Shown piece by piece: positions 7,107 to 16,100 of a stretch of DNA of 24,663 nucleotides. The stretch comes from JAIVGV01 sp031425275 (lineage in GTDB: Bacteria; Acidobacteriota; Blastocatellia; Pyrinomonadales; Pyrinomonadaceae): positions 1-24,663 of the forward strand of contig JANPJA010000148.1 of NCBI GenBank assembly GCA_031425275.1, read 5' to 3'. The notes below the pieces were generated by a model. The model made no database searches and was not told the origin of the DNA. It saw only the letters and a list, made by a program, of their open reading frames with translations. Position 1 is the stretch's first letter, and each line of letters opens with the position of its first letter. The position numbers were made by a program, and so were the translations under genes.

Positions 7107-10100
7107 CTAAATCGCCGATGCGGCGTCCTTCGCCGCGTTCGCCTTGCGCAGTGTGAAGCGCGTGCCGCCCGTGGGCAGACGCTCCCAACCGGCCTCGGCC
7201 TCGATGAGCGAAGCGCGGTCGCGGATGCTTGAGAGACCGCGCCCGCGCCGTGCCGTCCGGGCGCGCGGGTCGAAGTCGGCGCGGCCGTCGTCTTCGACGG
7301 CGAGGAGGAGTTCGCCGCCCGCCGAGATGGAGACGGAGAGGCGGACGCGGCGGGCGCGCGCGTGGCGGCAGACGTTGGTGACGGCCTCCTGGGCGATGCG
7401 ATAAATTTGCATCCGCACGCCGGGCGCGACCTGCAAACGCTCGTCGAAATCTTCGTCGGAAATGAACTCGTACTCGAACCGCTCGGACTCGCGACAGTGC
7501 GCGGCCGCGTTGGTGAGCGCCCATTCGAGGGCGGCGGCGAGGCCGACGTTGTCGAGGGCTGAGGGGCTGAGGTCTTCGCAGATGCGTCGTATCTCGTCCG
7601 AGATCGACTCGATCTCCGCGCGGAAGACGGCCGGGTCAACCGCGACTCCTTTGTCGGCCGTCACACCTTTGTCAGAAATGCCCCGCGCGTCCGACGCGCC
7701 GGGGTGGTCGGACGCGCCGGGCGTGCCGTTCCCGTTCGCGCCCTCCGACGGGAGCTGATCGGTGAGCAGCATGAGGCTGCGCAAGTCGGCGAGCGTCTGG
7801 TCGTGTAGGTCGCGGGCGATGCGGCGTCGCTCGCGCTCGGCCTCGTTGGCGAGGTTGAGGCGCGCGCCCGCGAGCTCGTGGTTCGCCTCGGCGAGCGCGG
7901 CCGTGGCGCGCGCCATCTTGCGGTTCTGCCACGCGCCCCACAGCAACGCGACGAGCGCGAGCACGAGCAGCACGGCGAGGGCCGCGACCGTCCGCGGGAA
8001 CGGCGCGCGCGCGACCGTGAAGGCGAAGCCGAGCGGCCCGGACGCCGTCAAGTCTTTCGTGAAGGCGCGCGCTTCGACCGTGTACGCGCCGGGCGGTAGA
8101 TTCTCCATCACGAACTGCGCCTCGCCGGAGAGCTTGCGTCTGATCTCGCGGCCGTCGGCCGCGCGCAGCGTGAAGACGTACTGGAATTGTTCGGGGAACG
8201 TGCGCGTGCTCAGCGCGGCCACGTCGAGCGCGAGGCTGTTCTGCGGGTAGGGCAGCGTGAAGCCCTCGCGCAACTCGCGCGGCTGATGCAAACGGCGGCT
8301 GAGCACGCGCACTGGCACGAGCACCGGAGCGGCCGCGCCGGGCCGGTAGCGCACGACGCCGCGAGTCGTCCCGACGACGAGCGACACGGGATCGGCCGCC
8401 GCACCGTTCTCTTCGGCGGGCCTCCCCGTCGCCGCTCCCGCCGCGTCCTCCACTCCCGCGCCTGAGCGCAACCGCAACAGCGCGAAGGCGTGTGACGAGG
8501 CGAGACCCTGCTCCACGTCGAGGCGCGAGACGACCGCGCCGAGTTGCGCGTCGAGTCGCACGCGCAGCAGCCCCGCCCCGGCGGTCGCGACCCAGACCGC
8601 AGGCGACTCGCCGGGCGCGCCCCCGGCGTCGGCCACGACCGCGCGCGCGTCCACGTCCCGCACGATCATTTCGAGCGTCCCGCCGTCGCGCGAGTAGTAC
8701 AGCCCCGCGCTCGTCGCGATCCACAGACCGGTGGCGGCCGCGCCCTCGACATCCCAGACGGCCCGCCCGCGCAATGCCTCGCCGAACGAGCGGCGCGCGG
8801 CATCGCCCTCGAAGGCGTACAGCCCCGCCCCGGCCGTGCCGATCCAGAGGCGGGCGTTTCCTTCGGCGTGCAGACTCGTCACTTCGCGCAGGGCGGCGTC
8901 GGAGTCGCGCGGCGGCCAGACGAGCGTGCGCCGCTCGCCGTCGATCCGCTCGACGCCCCGGTCAAAGACGGCGACATAGGTCGCGCCGCGGTATTCGCGG
9001 ATCGCGCGCACGCTCTCGACGCGCTCGCGCCGCACTTCCGGCTTCGGGTCTTCGAGACCCGGACGCGCGGCATCAGTGCCTTCGGCCTCTTGCCTTTCGA
9101 GCGCGCGCCCCTCGCCCGCCGTGCCCGCGTACAGCCCGTCCGACGTGCCGACGAGCAGCCGCCCGCGCGCGTCCTCGGAGATCGCGTGGACGGTCTTGTC
9201 GGCTAAATTCTCGACGCGCGACCACGAGGCGGCGCGCTCGTCGTAGGCGAACAGGCCGCGATTCGTGCCGCACAGCAACTCCCCGTCGCGCGTGCGCAGC
9301 AGGGCGCGGACGAAATTACTCTCGCGCTCGGGGCTGACCGTCTCGTTGCGCGGGCTACGCGGATCGAAGCGGCAGACGCCCCTGTCCGTGCCGAACCAGA
9401 CGACGCCCTCGCGGTCGATGAAGATCGTATAGACGTTGTCGGAGCGCAGCCCCCCGGCCGTGCCCTCGAATGTGAACCGCTCCGCCAGCCGCCCGCCGCC
9501 GAATCGCAGCGCGCCCTGCCCCGTCGTCCCAACCCACAGATCGCCGCCCGCGTCGCGCCTGATCGCGGCCACGGCCGACTGCACCTCCGCGAGCTTTCGC
9601 CACGGCCCGACGCCGCCCGCCGCGTAAAGTCCCGCGCCCGCGCCGCGCGCGCCGATCCACAATTCGCCGCCCGCGTCCTGCTCCACAGCCTCGACGAAGA
9701 AGGGGCGCGGCCGGCTCAAGACCTCTTCAAAATTTTCGCCGCGCAGAGCTAACAGCCCGCGGCTGCGCGAGCCGGCGTAGAGTGCGCCGCCCGGCCCGCG
9801 CGACAGACTCGTCAAACCAAGCTCGCCGGGGTTGTCCGCGTCAGCACTCCGCAACGGCCGCGCTGGGAACGCGCGGGCGCGCACGACCACCTCCTCCGCG
9901 CCGTCCGGTCGCACACCGCCGAACTCACCCGTCGCGCCGATAATTTCGAGCGCGCACTCGAAGAGTTGACCGGCCGTCGTCGCGAGCAGAGCGCGGCCGT
10001 CACCTTCGATCATGATCGACGTGACGGCCTTGCCCTTCGTCTCCTCGACCACACGCCACACGCCTCCGTGCAGCACGGCCGCGCCCGTCTCCGACCCGAC

Positions 10101-10457
10101 CCACAGCGCGCCGCCCCCTGAGTCGAACCCCAGCGCGTTCACGCGCCCCGCCGCGAGTCCTTCGACCGCGACGGTCTGCGTGCGCCGCCCGTCATACTTC
10201 GCCAGCCCCGAATCAGTCCCGAACCACAACATCCCTTCGTCGTCCTGCGCAATCGAGCGCACGCGATCCGAAGGCAGCCCGTGGAACAGCGTGACCGCGC
10301 CCCACTGGTGCAAATTCAACACTTGCGCGTTGGCGTCGTCCGTCTGTTTTTGCGCGGACGAAGGCGGGAGGAGTGGCGACAGGGAAAAGGCCGTGATCAA
10401 AAGTGCGACGCGGGCGCGGCGGGTGCGGCTTGTGAGACAGTGAACGCGGCGGTTCAC
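7107..10457 (-). CDS. Hybrid periplasmic-sensing histidine kinase with 14 propeller repeats, Y_Y_Y domain and HisKA_3/HATPase module
   Basis: A sensor kinase of about 1116 aa. After a signal peptide ('RVALLITAFSLSPLLPPSSA') come 14 Reg_prop-type repeats (for example 'LWFGTDSGLAKYDG', 'LWVGTTGQGALRFGGG', 'VWFGTDRGVCRFDP', 'LWIGTAGAGLYAFEG'). This is the number expected for two seven-bladed beta-propellers, about residues 75-710. A Y_Y_Y immunoglobulin-like domain and one membrane helix (about 819-842) follow. The cytoplasmic part has a HisKA_3 dimerisation helix with phospho-acceptor H885 ('ARDLHDQTLADLRSL'). The HATPase has an N-box around N1028 ('EAVTNVCRHARA'), then 'VEDDGRADFD' and 'GRGLSSIRDRA'. 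The frame runs up to 10631, but residues there come from an inverted repeat and overlap the response regulator. GTG 10457 is the first start beyond the repeat; ATGs at 10508 and 10526 are alternatives. Confidence 0.9.
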   Translation of the reverse strand: MNRRVHCLTSRTRRARVALLITAFSLSPLLPPSSAQKQTDDANAQVLNLHQWGAVTLFHGLPSDRVRSIAQDDEGMLWFGTDSGLAKYDGRRTQTVAVEGLAAGRVNALGFDSGGGALWVGSETGAAVLHGGVWRVVEETKGKAVTSIMIEGDGRALLATTAGQLFECALEIIGATGEFGGVRPDGAEEVVVRARAFPARPLRSADADNPGELGLTSLSRGPGGALYAGSRSRGLLALRGENFEEVLSRPRPFFVEAVEQDAGGELWIGARGAGAGLYAAGGVGPWRKLAEVQSAVAAIRRDAGGDLWVGTTGQGALRFGGGRLAERFTFEGTAGGLRSDNVYTIFIDREGVVWFGTDRGVCRFDPRSPRNETVSPERESNFVRALLRTRDGELLCGTNRGLFAYDERAASWSRVENLADKTVHAISEDARGRLLVGTSDGLYAGTAGEGRALERQEAEGTDAARPGLEDPKPEVRRERVESVRAIREYRGATYVAVFDRGVERIDGERRTLVWPPRDSDAALREVTSLHAEGNARLWIGTAGAGLYAFEGDAARRSFGEALRGRAVWDVEGAAATGLWIATSAGLYYSRDGGTLEMIVRDVDARAVVADAGGAPGESPAVWVATAGAGLLRVRLDAQLGAVVSRLDVEQGLASSHAFALLRLRSGAGVEDAAGAATGRPAEENGAAADPVSLVVGTTRGVVRYRPGAAAPVLVPVRVLSRRLHQPRELREGFTLPYPQNSLALDVAALSTRTFPEQFQYVFTLRAADGREIRRKLSGEAQFVMENLPPGAYTVEARAFTKDLTASGPLGFAFTVARAPFPRTVAALAVLLVLALVALLWGAWQNRKMARATAALAEANHELAGARLNLANEAERERRRIARDLHDQTLADLRSLMLLTDQLPSEGANGNGTPGASDHPGASDARGISDKGVTADKGVAVDPAVFRAEIESISDEIRRICEDLSPSALDNVGLAAALEWALTNAAAHCRESERFEYEFISDEDFDERLQVAPGVRMQIYRIAQEAVTNVCRHARARRVRLSVSISAGGELLLAVEDDGRADFDPRARTARRGRGLSSIRDRASLIEAEAGWERLPTGGTRFTLRKANAAKDAASAI

Positions 10458-10578
10458 CGCAGAGACGCGGAGAACGCGGAGGATGCGCAGAGAAGAACCC
10501 GAGATCATCTTCGGCACGGCCCTCATGCTTGGCTCAACTCTCCGCGCCCCCTCCGCGTTCTCTGCGTCTCCGCGGTGA
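10454..10578. repeat. Inverted-repeat element between response regulator and kinase genes (CGCAGAGACGC family)
   Basis: The left arm 10454-10482 and right arm 10550-10578 are reverse complements at 27 of 29 positions, separated by 67 bp. The arms are built from irregular 8-11-nt purine-rich units of the type CGCAGAGA/CGCGGAGG. A related element starts at 24591. It occupies almost the whole gap between the response regulator and kinase genes. It could fold into a large hairpin in the transcript and reduce or separate kinase expression. Confidence 0.85.
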
Positions 10579-10605
10579 GTCTTCTGTGCGAATCGCCATT
10601 CGACA

Positions 10606-11370
10606 CTACTTCCCGCCCGCCTTCTGCTCATCGTCGAACCGCCGCCGGTCGCGTTCGATCCACGCGGCGAGGTCGTGCTCGGCCTTCTCCAATTCGTCGG
10701 CGTTGATCAGGCCGCGGCGCAGGGCCTCGAAGAAGGCGCGCGTGCGGACGTTGTAGGCGAGCTTGTCGTAAGCCTCGTGCGGCGTGCCTTCGGGGGTGGA
10801 GATGAACAGCTTCTCGTAGAGCGTCGCGAGCCGGCTCTCGACGCCGCGCAAGCTGAGGGCGCACTTGCGCGCGATCGTCCAGTTCGAGAGACCGAGCGCG
10901 AGGTAGTAGAGAGCTTCGGCCTCGAACTCGGTGAGGAGCGGCCGCTTGAACGAGTCCTTAAACGCCGGGTCGATCATGTCGGCCCCGTCTTCCAAGACGG
11001 CGGCGACGAAGCGCAGGAAACGAGACTCGGGGTTGTTCTTGTGGATGAAGCCGTAGGCGGGCGGGGGCAAAACGGTGCGGATGATCTTCCTGATCTCGTT
11101 GATGTAAACCTCGTGCGGGAACTGCGTCCAGAAGATGACGCGCGCTTCGGGGAACTCGCGCCAGATGGAGCGCGCCGCCTTCACGCCCGACAGGCCGGGC
11201 ATCTGAATGTCGAGCACGCACAAGCCGGGCCGGTGCTGCAAAGCGAGGCGCACCGCCTCCTCGCCGTCCCCGGCTTCGAGCACCGGGGCGTGCGCGGCGA
11301 ACTCGCGCTCCAACAGCTCGCGCAAATAACGCCGCTGCCCCACGTTGTCTTCGGCGATCAGGATGGACAT
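10606..11370 (-). CDS. LuxR/NarL-type response regulator with C-terminal extension
   Basis: A 254-aa protein. The receiver domain (1-125) has acidic pocket E7-D8, phospho-acceptor D54 in 'CVLDIQMPGLSG', T82 and K111. A helix-turn-helix of the LuxR type follows (146-190: 'LTEFEAEALYYLALGLSNWT', then 'LSLRGVESRLATLYEKL'). The spacing fits NarL-family DNA-binding domains, although several usual residues differ ('SNWTIARKCALS' where 'SNKEIAxxLxLS' is common). About 60 further residues, charged at the end, lie beyond the helix-turn-helix and are longer than usual. It is the likely partner of the kinase encoded immediately downstream, since HisKA_3 kinases normally pair with NarL-type regulators. 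The ATG at 11370 lacks a strong ribosome binding site. Confidence 0.88.
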   Translation of the reverse strand: MSILIAEDNVGQRRYLRELLEREFAAHAPVLEAGDGEEAVRLALQHRPGLCVLDIQMPGLSGVKAARSIWREFPEARVIFWTQFPHEVYINEIRKIIRTVLPPPAYGFIHKNNPESRFLRFVAAVLEDGADMIDPAFKDSFKRPLLTEFEAEALYYLALGLSNWTIARKCALSLRGVESRLATLYEKLFISTPEGTPHEAYDKLAYNVRTRAFFEALRRGLINADELEKAEHDLAAWIERDRRRFDDEQKAGGK

Positions 11371-11380
11371 AAGAGAGCCG

Positions 11381-11600
11381 TTAGCGATTAGCTGTTAGCT
11401 GTTAGCGATTAGCTGTTAGCTGTTAGCTGTTAGCTGTTAGTCGTTAGTCGTCGAGGGCCGGGGAGCGGCCGTCATTGTAGCACCAAGCACATGCCCACTC
11501 GGACGAACGGCAGCCGACGGCCGAGAACTGACCAACGACGAGTGGTATCCGGCGACTGCTTCCGACAGCTAATAGCTAATAGCTAATCGCTAACGGCTAG
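11381..11600. repeat. Inverted pair of heptamer tandem arrays (TTAGCTG family)
   Basis: The left array spans 11381-11450 as ten uninterrupted 7-bp units: TTAGCGA, TTAGCTG x2, TTAGCGA, TTAGCTG x4, TTAGTCG x2. The right array (11566-11600) is five units in the opposite orientation (CAGCTAA, TAGCTAA x2, TCGCTAA, CGGCTAG). The unit variants are partly mirrored between the arms. The spacer is 115 bp. The element lies between the divergent response regulator (-) and DUF1175 (+) genes, so it sits where both promoters should be. Confidence 0.9.
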
Positions 11601-11957
11601 ACAATGTGGCTGCCCACACCCCGCGCGGCGTGCGGCTCCCGCGCGCGTCGGCGGGTTGGCGCGACGGGCCACTGTCCGTGCCCGCGTCGCGCGCGGGGCG
11701 CGGGCGGCGGGATAATCCGCGCGTCTTATATGTTTCCACACACACACAGGCAGGGGCGGGGGCGGCGGCGGGCGCGGGCGCGGCGCGCCGGGGGATTATT
11801 TCGCCGCGCCGACCTGATTTTCCGTGCAACGGCGCGGGCACTCTGGCATTATGTCAGCCCGTTAACGCATGACGCGCGCGGCCGCCGTCCGCCCTCGACC
11901 AAATCCGCCGCGAGCGCGTTTTTGTCCGCGCCTCCGGCCGCACTCGCCCGACTTTTT
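11601..11957. other. GC-rich leader region before the DUF1175/A2M locus, with G-run tract
   Basis: An open frame joined to the DUF1175 gene runs through here from 11604. Its translation is arginine-rich and unlike the family, so I treat it as noncoding leader. It contains a short CA dinucleotide tract (about 11738-11747). A G-rich stretch follows at 11749-11794 with several runs of 2-5 G, which could form a G-quadruplex on the plus strand. AT-richer islands at about 11723-11735 and 11853-11858 are possible -10 regions, but no convincing -35 partner is visible. Confidence 0.4.
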
Positions 11958-12869
11958 ATGCAGGCTGACTCTCGCCCCCCACGAGACGTTTCGACCGGGC
12001 CGCGCGCCCGCCGCCGCGGCGCGCTCATCCTCTGCGCCTGCGGCGCGCTGCTGCTGCTCGCCGCGTGCGGCGGCCCCACGCGCGCGGGCGGCGGCGCGCC
12101 CCGCGTCGCGGCAACTCCCCAGAACCTTGCGACCCCAAACGACAAGGACTACTCCCCCGCCCGCGCGGACTCCGTCATCGTCTCGTCCGCCGACTCCGAC
12201 TCGGACGGCATCCCCGACGCGGCCGAGTTGTACACGGCCGGCGACCGCGAGAGCTTCCGCCGCTGGTTCACCGCGCTCGCCGAGGCGCAGTTCTACGACG
12301 CCAGCGCGGAGTGGAACGTGTCGCAGCGCGACTGCGCGGGACTCGTCCGCTTCGCGTGGCGCGAGTCGCTGCGGGCGCACGACCGCCGCTGGCTCGCGCG
12401 CATGGGGCCGGGCTACGAACAGGTCGCCCCCGACGTGCGCGCCTACAATCTTGAGCGCGGCCCGCTCGGCGAACGCATCTTCCGCACCAACACCGCGTCG
12501 TTTCGCGAGACGGACACGCGAGACGAAACTTTCTCCGAGTTCGCCGACGCGCGCACCCTCAAAGATTTCAACGCGGAGTTCGTCTCGCGCGATTCGCGCC
12601 GCGCCGCCCCCGGCGACCTGCTCTTCTTCCACCAGCCGTGGGCGCAAGCCTACCCGTACCACGTCATGATCTTTCTCGGCCCGGCGCGCAGCCATAGCGA
12701 AGGCGCGCGCGACTGGGTCGTCTATCACACGGGCGCGTCCGCCGCCGACAAAGGCGCGGTCAAAAAAGTCAGGCTCTCCGTCCTCGAACAGCACCCGAAC
12801 GCGCGCTGGCGGCCCGTCGGGCGTAACCGGAATTTCTTAGGTTTCTACCGTTTGAAAATCTTGCAATGA
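11958..12869 (+). CDS. DUF1175 (YfaT-like) lipoprotein, NlpC/P60-fold
   Basis: A 303-aa lipoprotein: arginine-rich n-region, hydrophobic helix, then lipobox LAAC with C37. Residues 79-90 (DSDSDGIPDAAE) form a calcium-binding loop of the thrombospondin type 3/EF-hand kind. The rest matches DUF1175: 'FRRWFTALAEAQFY', 'DCAGLVRFAWRESL' with candidate catalytic C126, 'APGDLLFF', 'YHVMIFLG' with H235, 'VYHTG' with H257, and the ending 'WRPVGRNRNFLGFYRLKIL'. The Cys/His layout is that of NlpC/P60-like peptidases or amidases, which suggests a cell-wall or peptide substrate; this is inference. E. coli yfaT lies next to the A2M gene yfaS, and the same neighbourhood is seen here. The ATG at 11958 is chosen to give a proper lipoprotein signal; no good ribosome binding site is visible. 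Confidence 0.88.
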   Translation: MQADSRPPRDVSTGPRARRRGALILCACGALLLLAACGGPTRAGGGAPRVAATPQNLATPNDKDYSPARADSVIVSSADSDSDGIPDAAELYTAGDRESFRRWFTALAEAQFYDASAEWNVSQRDCAGLVRFAWRESLRAHDRRWLARMGPGYEQVAPDVRAYNLERGPLGERIFRTNTASFRETDTRDETFSEFADARTLKDFNAEFVSRDSRRAAPGDLLFFHQPWAQAYPYHVMIFLGPARSHSEGARDWVVYHTGASAADKGAVKKVRLSVLEQHPNARWRPVGRNRNFLGFYRLKILQ

Positions 12870-12908
12870 GGCACGCGCAACTTTTGGTAACCGGAAGCGC
12901 CTTCACAA

Positions 12909-13048
12909 TTGTAGGGGCAGGGCTTGTCCCTGCCCGCTTGAGCGCGACAGCGCGAACGGCGCATCCAGTCCCTGCGAGTTGAATGTCGCCGGATCGTTCG
13001 AGCGTCCTGACGGTCGCTTGCGGGCAGGGACAAGCCCTGCCCCTACAA
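12909..13048. repeat. MITE-like element with perfect 29-bp terminal inverted repeats
   Basis: The arms 12909-12937 and 13020-13048 are perfect 29-bp reverse complements, enclosing 82 bp. The arm is itself internally palindromic: a GGGCAGGG tract pairs with CCCTGCCC around GCTTGT. It has no coding capacity. It fills the gap between the DUF1175 gene and the A2M gene and looks like a non-autonomous mobile element or extended REP/BIME unit. In the transcript it could form a very stable hairpin between the two genes. Confidence 0.85.
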
Positions 13049-13123
13049 AATTTTCTGCGCCGGCCCTAGCCTGCCGACCCGAGTCGCATTTGAGTCAGAA
13101 TTTGGAGCCGTCGAGTTGCAGCC

Positions 13124-16100
13124 ATGAACAGCAAAACTCTCAAGTCCGTCCTCGTCTATCTCCTCGTCGCCTTCGCGGTCTTCACGTTCAGCTTCTGGCG
13201 GCTGCGCTCGCTCGCCGAGGGCTACTCGCACGGCGAGTGGTTCCCCGAGCAGGAGTACACCGAGCGCAACCCGGAGAAGCCCGCCAAGCCGTTCTTCTCG
13301 CTCAACTCGTCGCGCACCTACGGCACCAACGAGCGGCCGCGCATCTTCCTCAACTACCGCGACATCGACGCCATCGACTTCCGCGTCTATAAAATCAACG
13401 ACCCCGCGAAGTTCTTCCACCAACTGGAGAACCCGCACCAGTTCGGCGAGGACGAGGAGAGCGAGTTCGAGAGCTACTTCCGCAAGCGCAACCCCCGCTT
13501 CCTCGAACGCGTGCGCGCCTTCAAGGCTTCGTTCTTCGTCTGGTTCCGCGACTACTTCCGCACGCAGCTCAAGAACGAATCGCGCCGCGGCGTCAACCAG
13601 AAATTCCGCAACCCCGACGCCGAGGCCGAGTCCGAGCAGACGCCCCTCAACGTGGCCGACTACGCGCGCGTGCCGCTCCTCAACCCCGGCCAGATGGTCA
13701 GGAGCTGGCGCGAGAAACTGCCGCCGCTCACCAACGACTACGACCGCCGCACGATCCCCATGGGCAAGCAGGGCGCGGGCGTCTATGTCGTCGAGGCCGT
13801 CAACGGAGACTTGCGGGCCTACTCGGTCGTGATGGTCACTGATTTGACGATGGTGCAGAAGACCTCGCGCGACGGCGCGCTGATGGTTTACGCCGTCAAC
13901 CGACAGTCGGGCGCGCCGCGCGCGGGCGTGAAGGTCGAAGTCTATAAGGGCAAGGATTCTCTCGCCTCCGGCGCGACCGACAATCAAGGCATCTACCGCG
14001 CGAACGTCAAACCGACGCGGCCGGCCGCGGCCGCGCCGGCCGACGAAGGTGAAGACGACGAAGGCGGCGGCGGCGAAGAAGGCGACGGGTCGGGCGCGGA
14101 GGAGAACCCCGCTTACGTCGTCATGGCCACGGAGCGCGAGAACTTCGCCATCTCCGATCTCGACTCCTACTACTTCGGCGGCGGCGGCGAAGAGTCGGGC
14201 GGCGAGATGACGAGCTTCCTTTACACCGACCGGCCCGTCTATCGCCCGCAGCAGAAGGTCTATTTCAAGGGCATCCTCCGCCGGCAGTCGGAGAACGGCT
14301 ACCAACTCCCGACCGGCCCCGTCGCCGTGAGCATCGAGGACGACAACGGCGCGAAGGTGTCGGAGCAGAACCTGACCCTCTCGTCGCGCGGCACGTTCAG
14401 CGGCGAGTTCGACCTCGGCGAGGACGCCCCGCTCGGCAACTACAACATCACGGCCGCGACCGAAGGCGGCACCGCCCGCGGCTACTTCGAGGTGATGGAG
14501 TACAAGAAGCCCGAGTACAAAGTCGCCGTCACCGTCCCGCAGAAGTTCGTCCCCGTGGGGCAAGGGATGAAGTTCGCCGTCTCGGCCCGCTACTTCTTCG
14601 GCTCGCCCGTCACGCGCGCCGACGTGAAGTATTACGTCTATCGCGAGCGTTACTACCACTACTTCTTCGACAAGACGGAAGACCCCATCGACGAGTTCGG
14701 CGTCGAGGACGGCGAGGAATCGTCGGGCGGCGGCTACACCGACTACGGCGACCCGATGGTCAAGGAGGGCGAGGGCAAGCTCGATGCGAACGGCCAACTC
14801 CTCGTTGACTTCACCGTCCCCGAACCCGGCGAGCGTGATCAGTGGGACTACACCTACCGTCTCGAAGCGCAGGTGACGGACGCCGCGCGCCGCCAGATGG
14901 ACGGCAGCGCGTCCTTCGTCGGCACGCGCGGCAGCACGGTCGCCGACGCCGAGACCGAGAAGTTCGTCTATTACGAGAACGACACGGCCCGCGTCCTCGT
15001 CCACACGCGCGACTACGAGGGCAAGCCGCGGGCGTCGCAGGTGACTTTGAAGTTCGTCGAGCAGACGTGGGAGAAGATCGAGACGAACGATTACGGCTAC
15101 AGGTCTTTCCAGTACAAACTCAGGGAGAAGGAACTGTCCACGGCCTCCGTGCAGACCAACGAACAGGGCGAGGCCGCCTACGACTGGAAGGTGGATCGCC
15201 CCGGCAACATCCAGATCAAGACGACGGTGAGCGAGGGCGGGCGGCAGTACACCTCGCAGGGCGGCTACATCTGGGTGGCCGAGCGCGCCGACGGCGGCGA
15301 GGCTTACGACTACTCGTATCAGGAGGAGGGGCAGATCAAGCTCATCCCCGACAAGAAGTCTTACAAGGCCGGCGAGACCGCGCACGTGATGGCGATCCTG
15401 CCGAAGGACAAGGCGCACCTGCTCGTCACGACCGAGTGGATGACCGTCATGCAGACCAAACAGATCAGCACGACGGGCCGCGCCGTCGTCATCGACGTGC
15501 CGATTGAAGCCCGCTACGCGCCGAACGTCTTTCTGTCCGTCACCTACGTCCGCAACGGCGAGATGTACGTCGGCGATCAGTCGATCATCGTGCCGCCGCG
15601 CGAGAAATTGTTGAAGCTGGAAATCATCCCGAACAAGAGCGAGTACAAGCCGCGCGAGACCGTCTCCTACACCGTCCTCGCGCGCGACGGCAACGGCCAA
15701 CCCGCGCCCGGCGCGGAGGTGAGCTTGGGCGTCGTTGACGAGGCCGTCTATAGCATCCGGCAGGAGTCGGCCGGCGACATCCGCCGCGACTTCTACGGCC
15801 AGCGCTACAATCAGGTCAACACCGCCTACTCGACCAACTACAACTTCACCGGGTACGCCGGGACGAAGCCGATGCAACTCGCCGCGAACAAGCGCGCCTA
15901 CCAGCTCGCCGACTTCAAGAACGAGGGCGAGTTCGCCGAGGCCGTCGTCCGCAAAGTTTTCAAAGACACGGCGTTCTGGCAGCCGGCCGTCGTCACCGGC
16001 GCGGACGGCAAGGCGACCGTCAAGGTCGATCTGCCCGACAATCTGACGACGTGGCGCGCGACGGCCCGCGCCGTCACGGCCGACACGAAAGTCGGCGCGA

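Noticed and set aside
7081..7524. Upstream extension of the secreted protein gene
   Set aside because: This part of the frame lies inside the kinase gene in another frame; ATG 7080 has a signal peptide and a good ribosome binding site.
10458..10631. N-terminal extension of the sensor kinase
   Set aside because: It translates an inverted-repeat element, overlaps the response regulator gene and places the signal peptide internally.
11381..11450. CRISPR array
   Set aside because: Direct repeats are 7 bp with no spacers between them, so it is a simple tandem array.
11604..11957. N-terminal extension of the DUF1175 protein
   Set aside because: Arg-rich translation through a G-run tract. The ATG at 11958 gives a proper lipoprotein signal with lipobox, which an extension of 118 residues would destroy.
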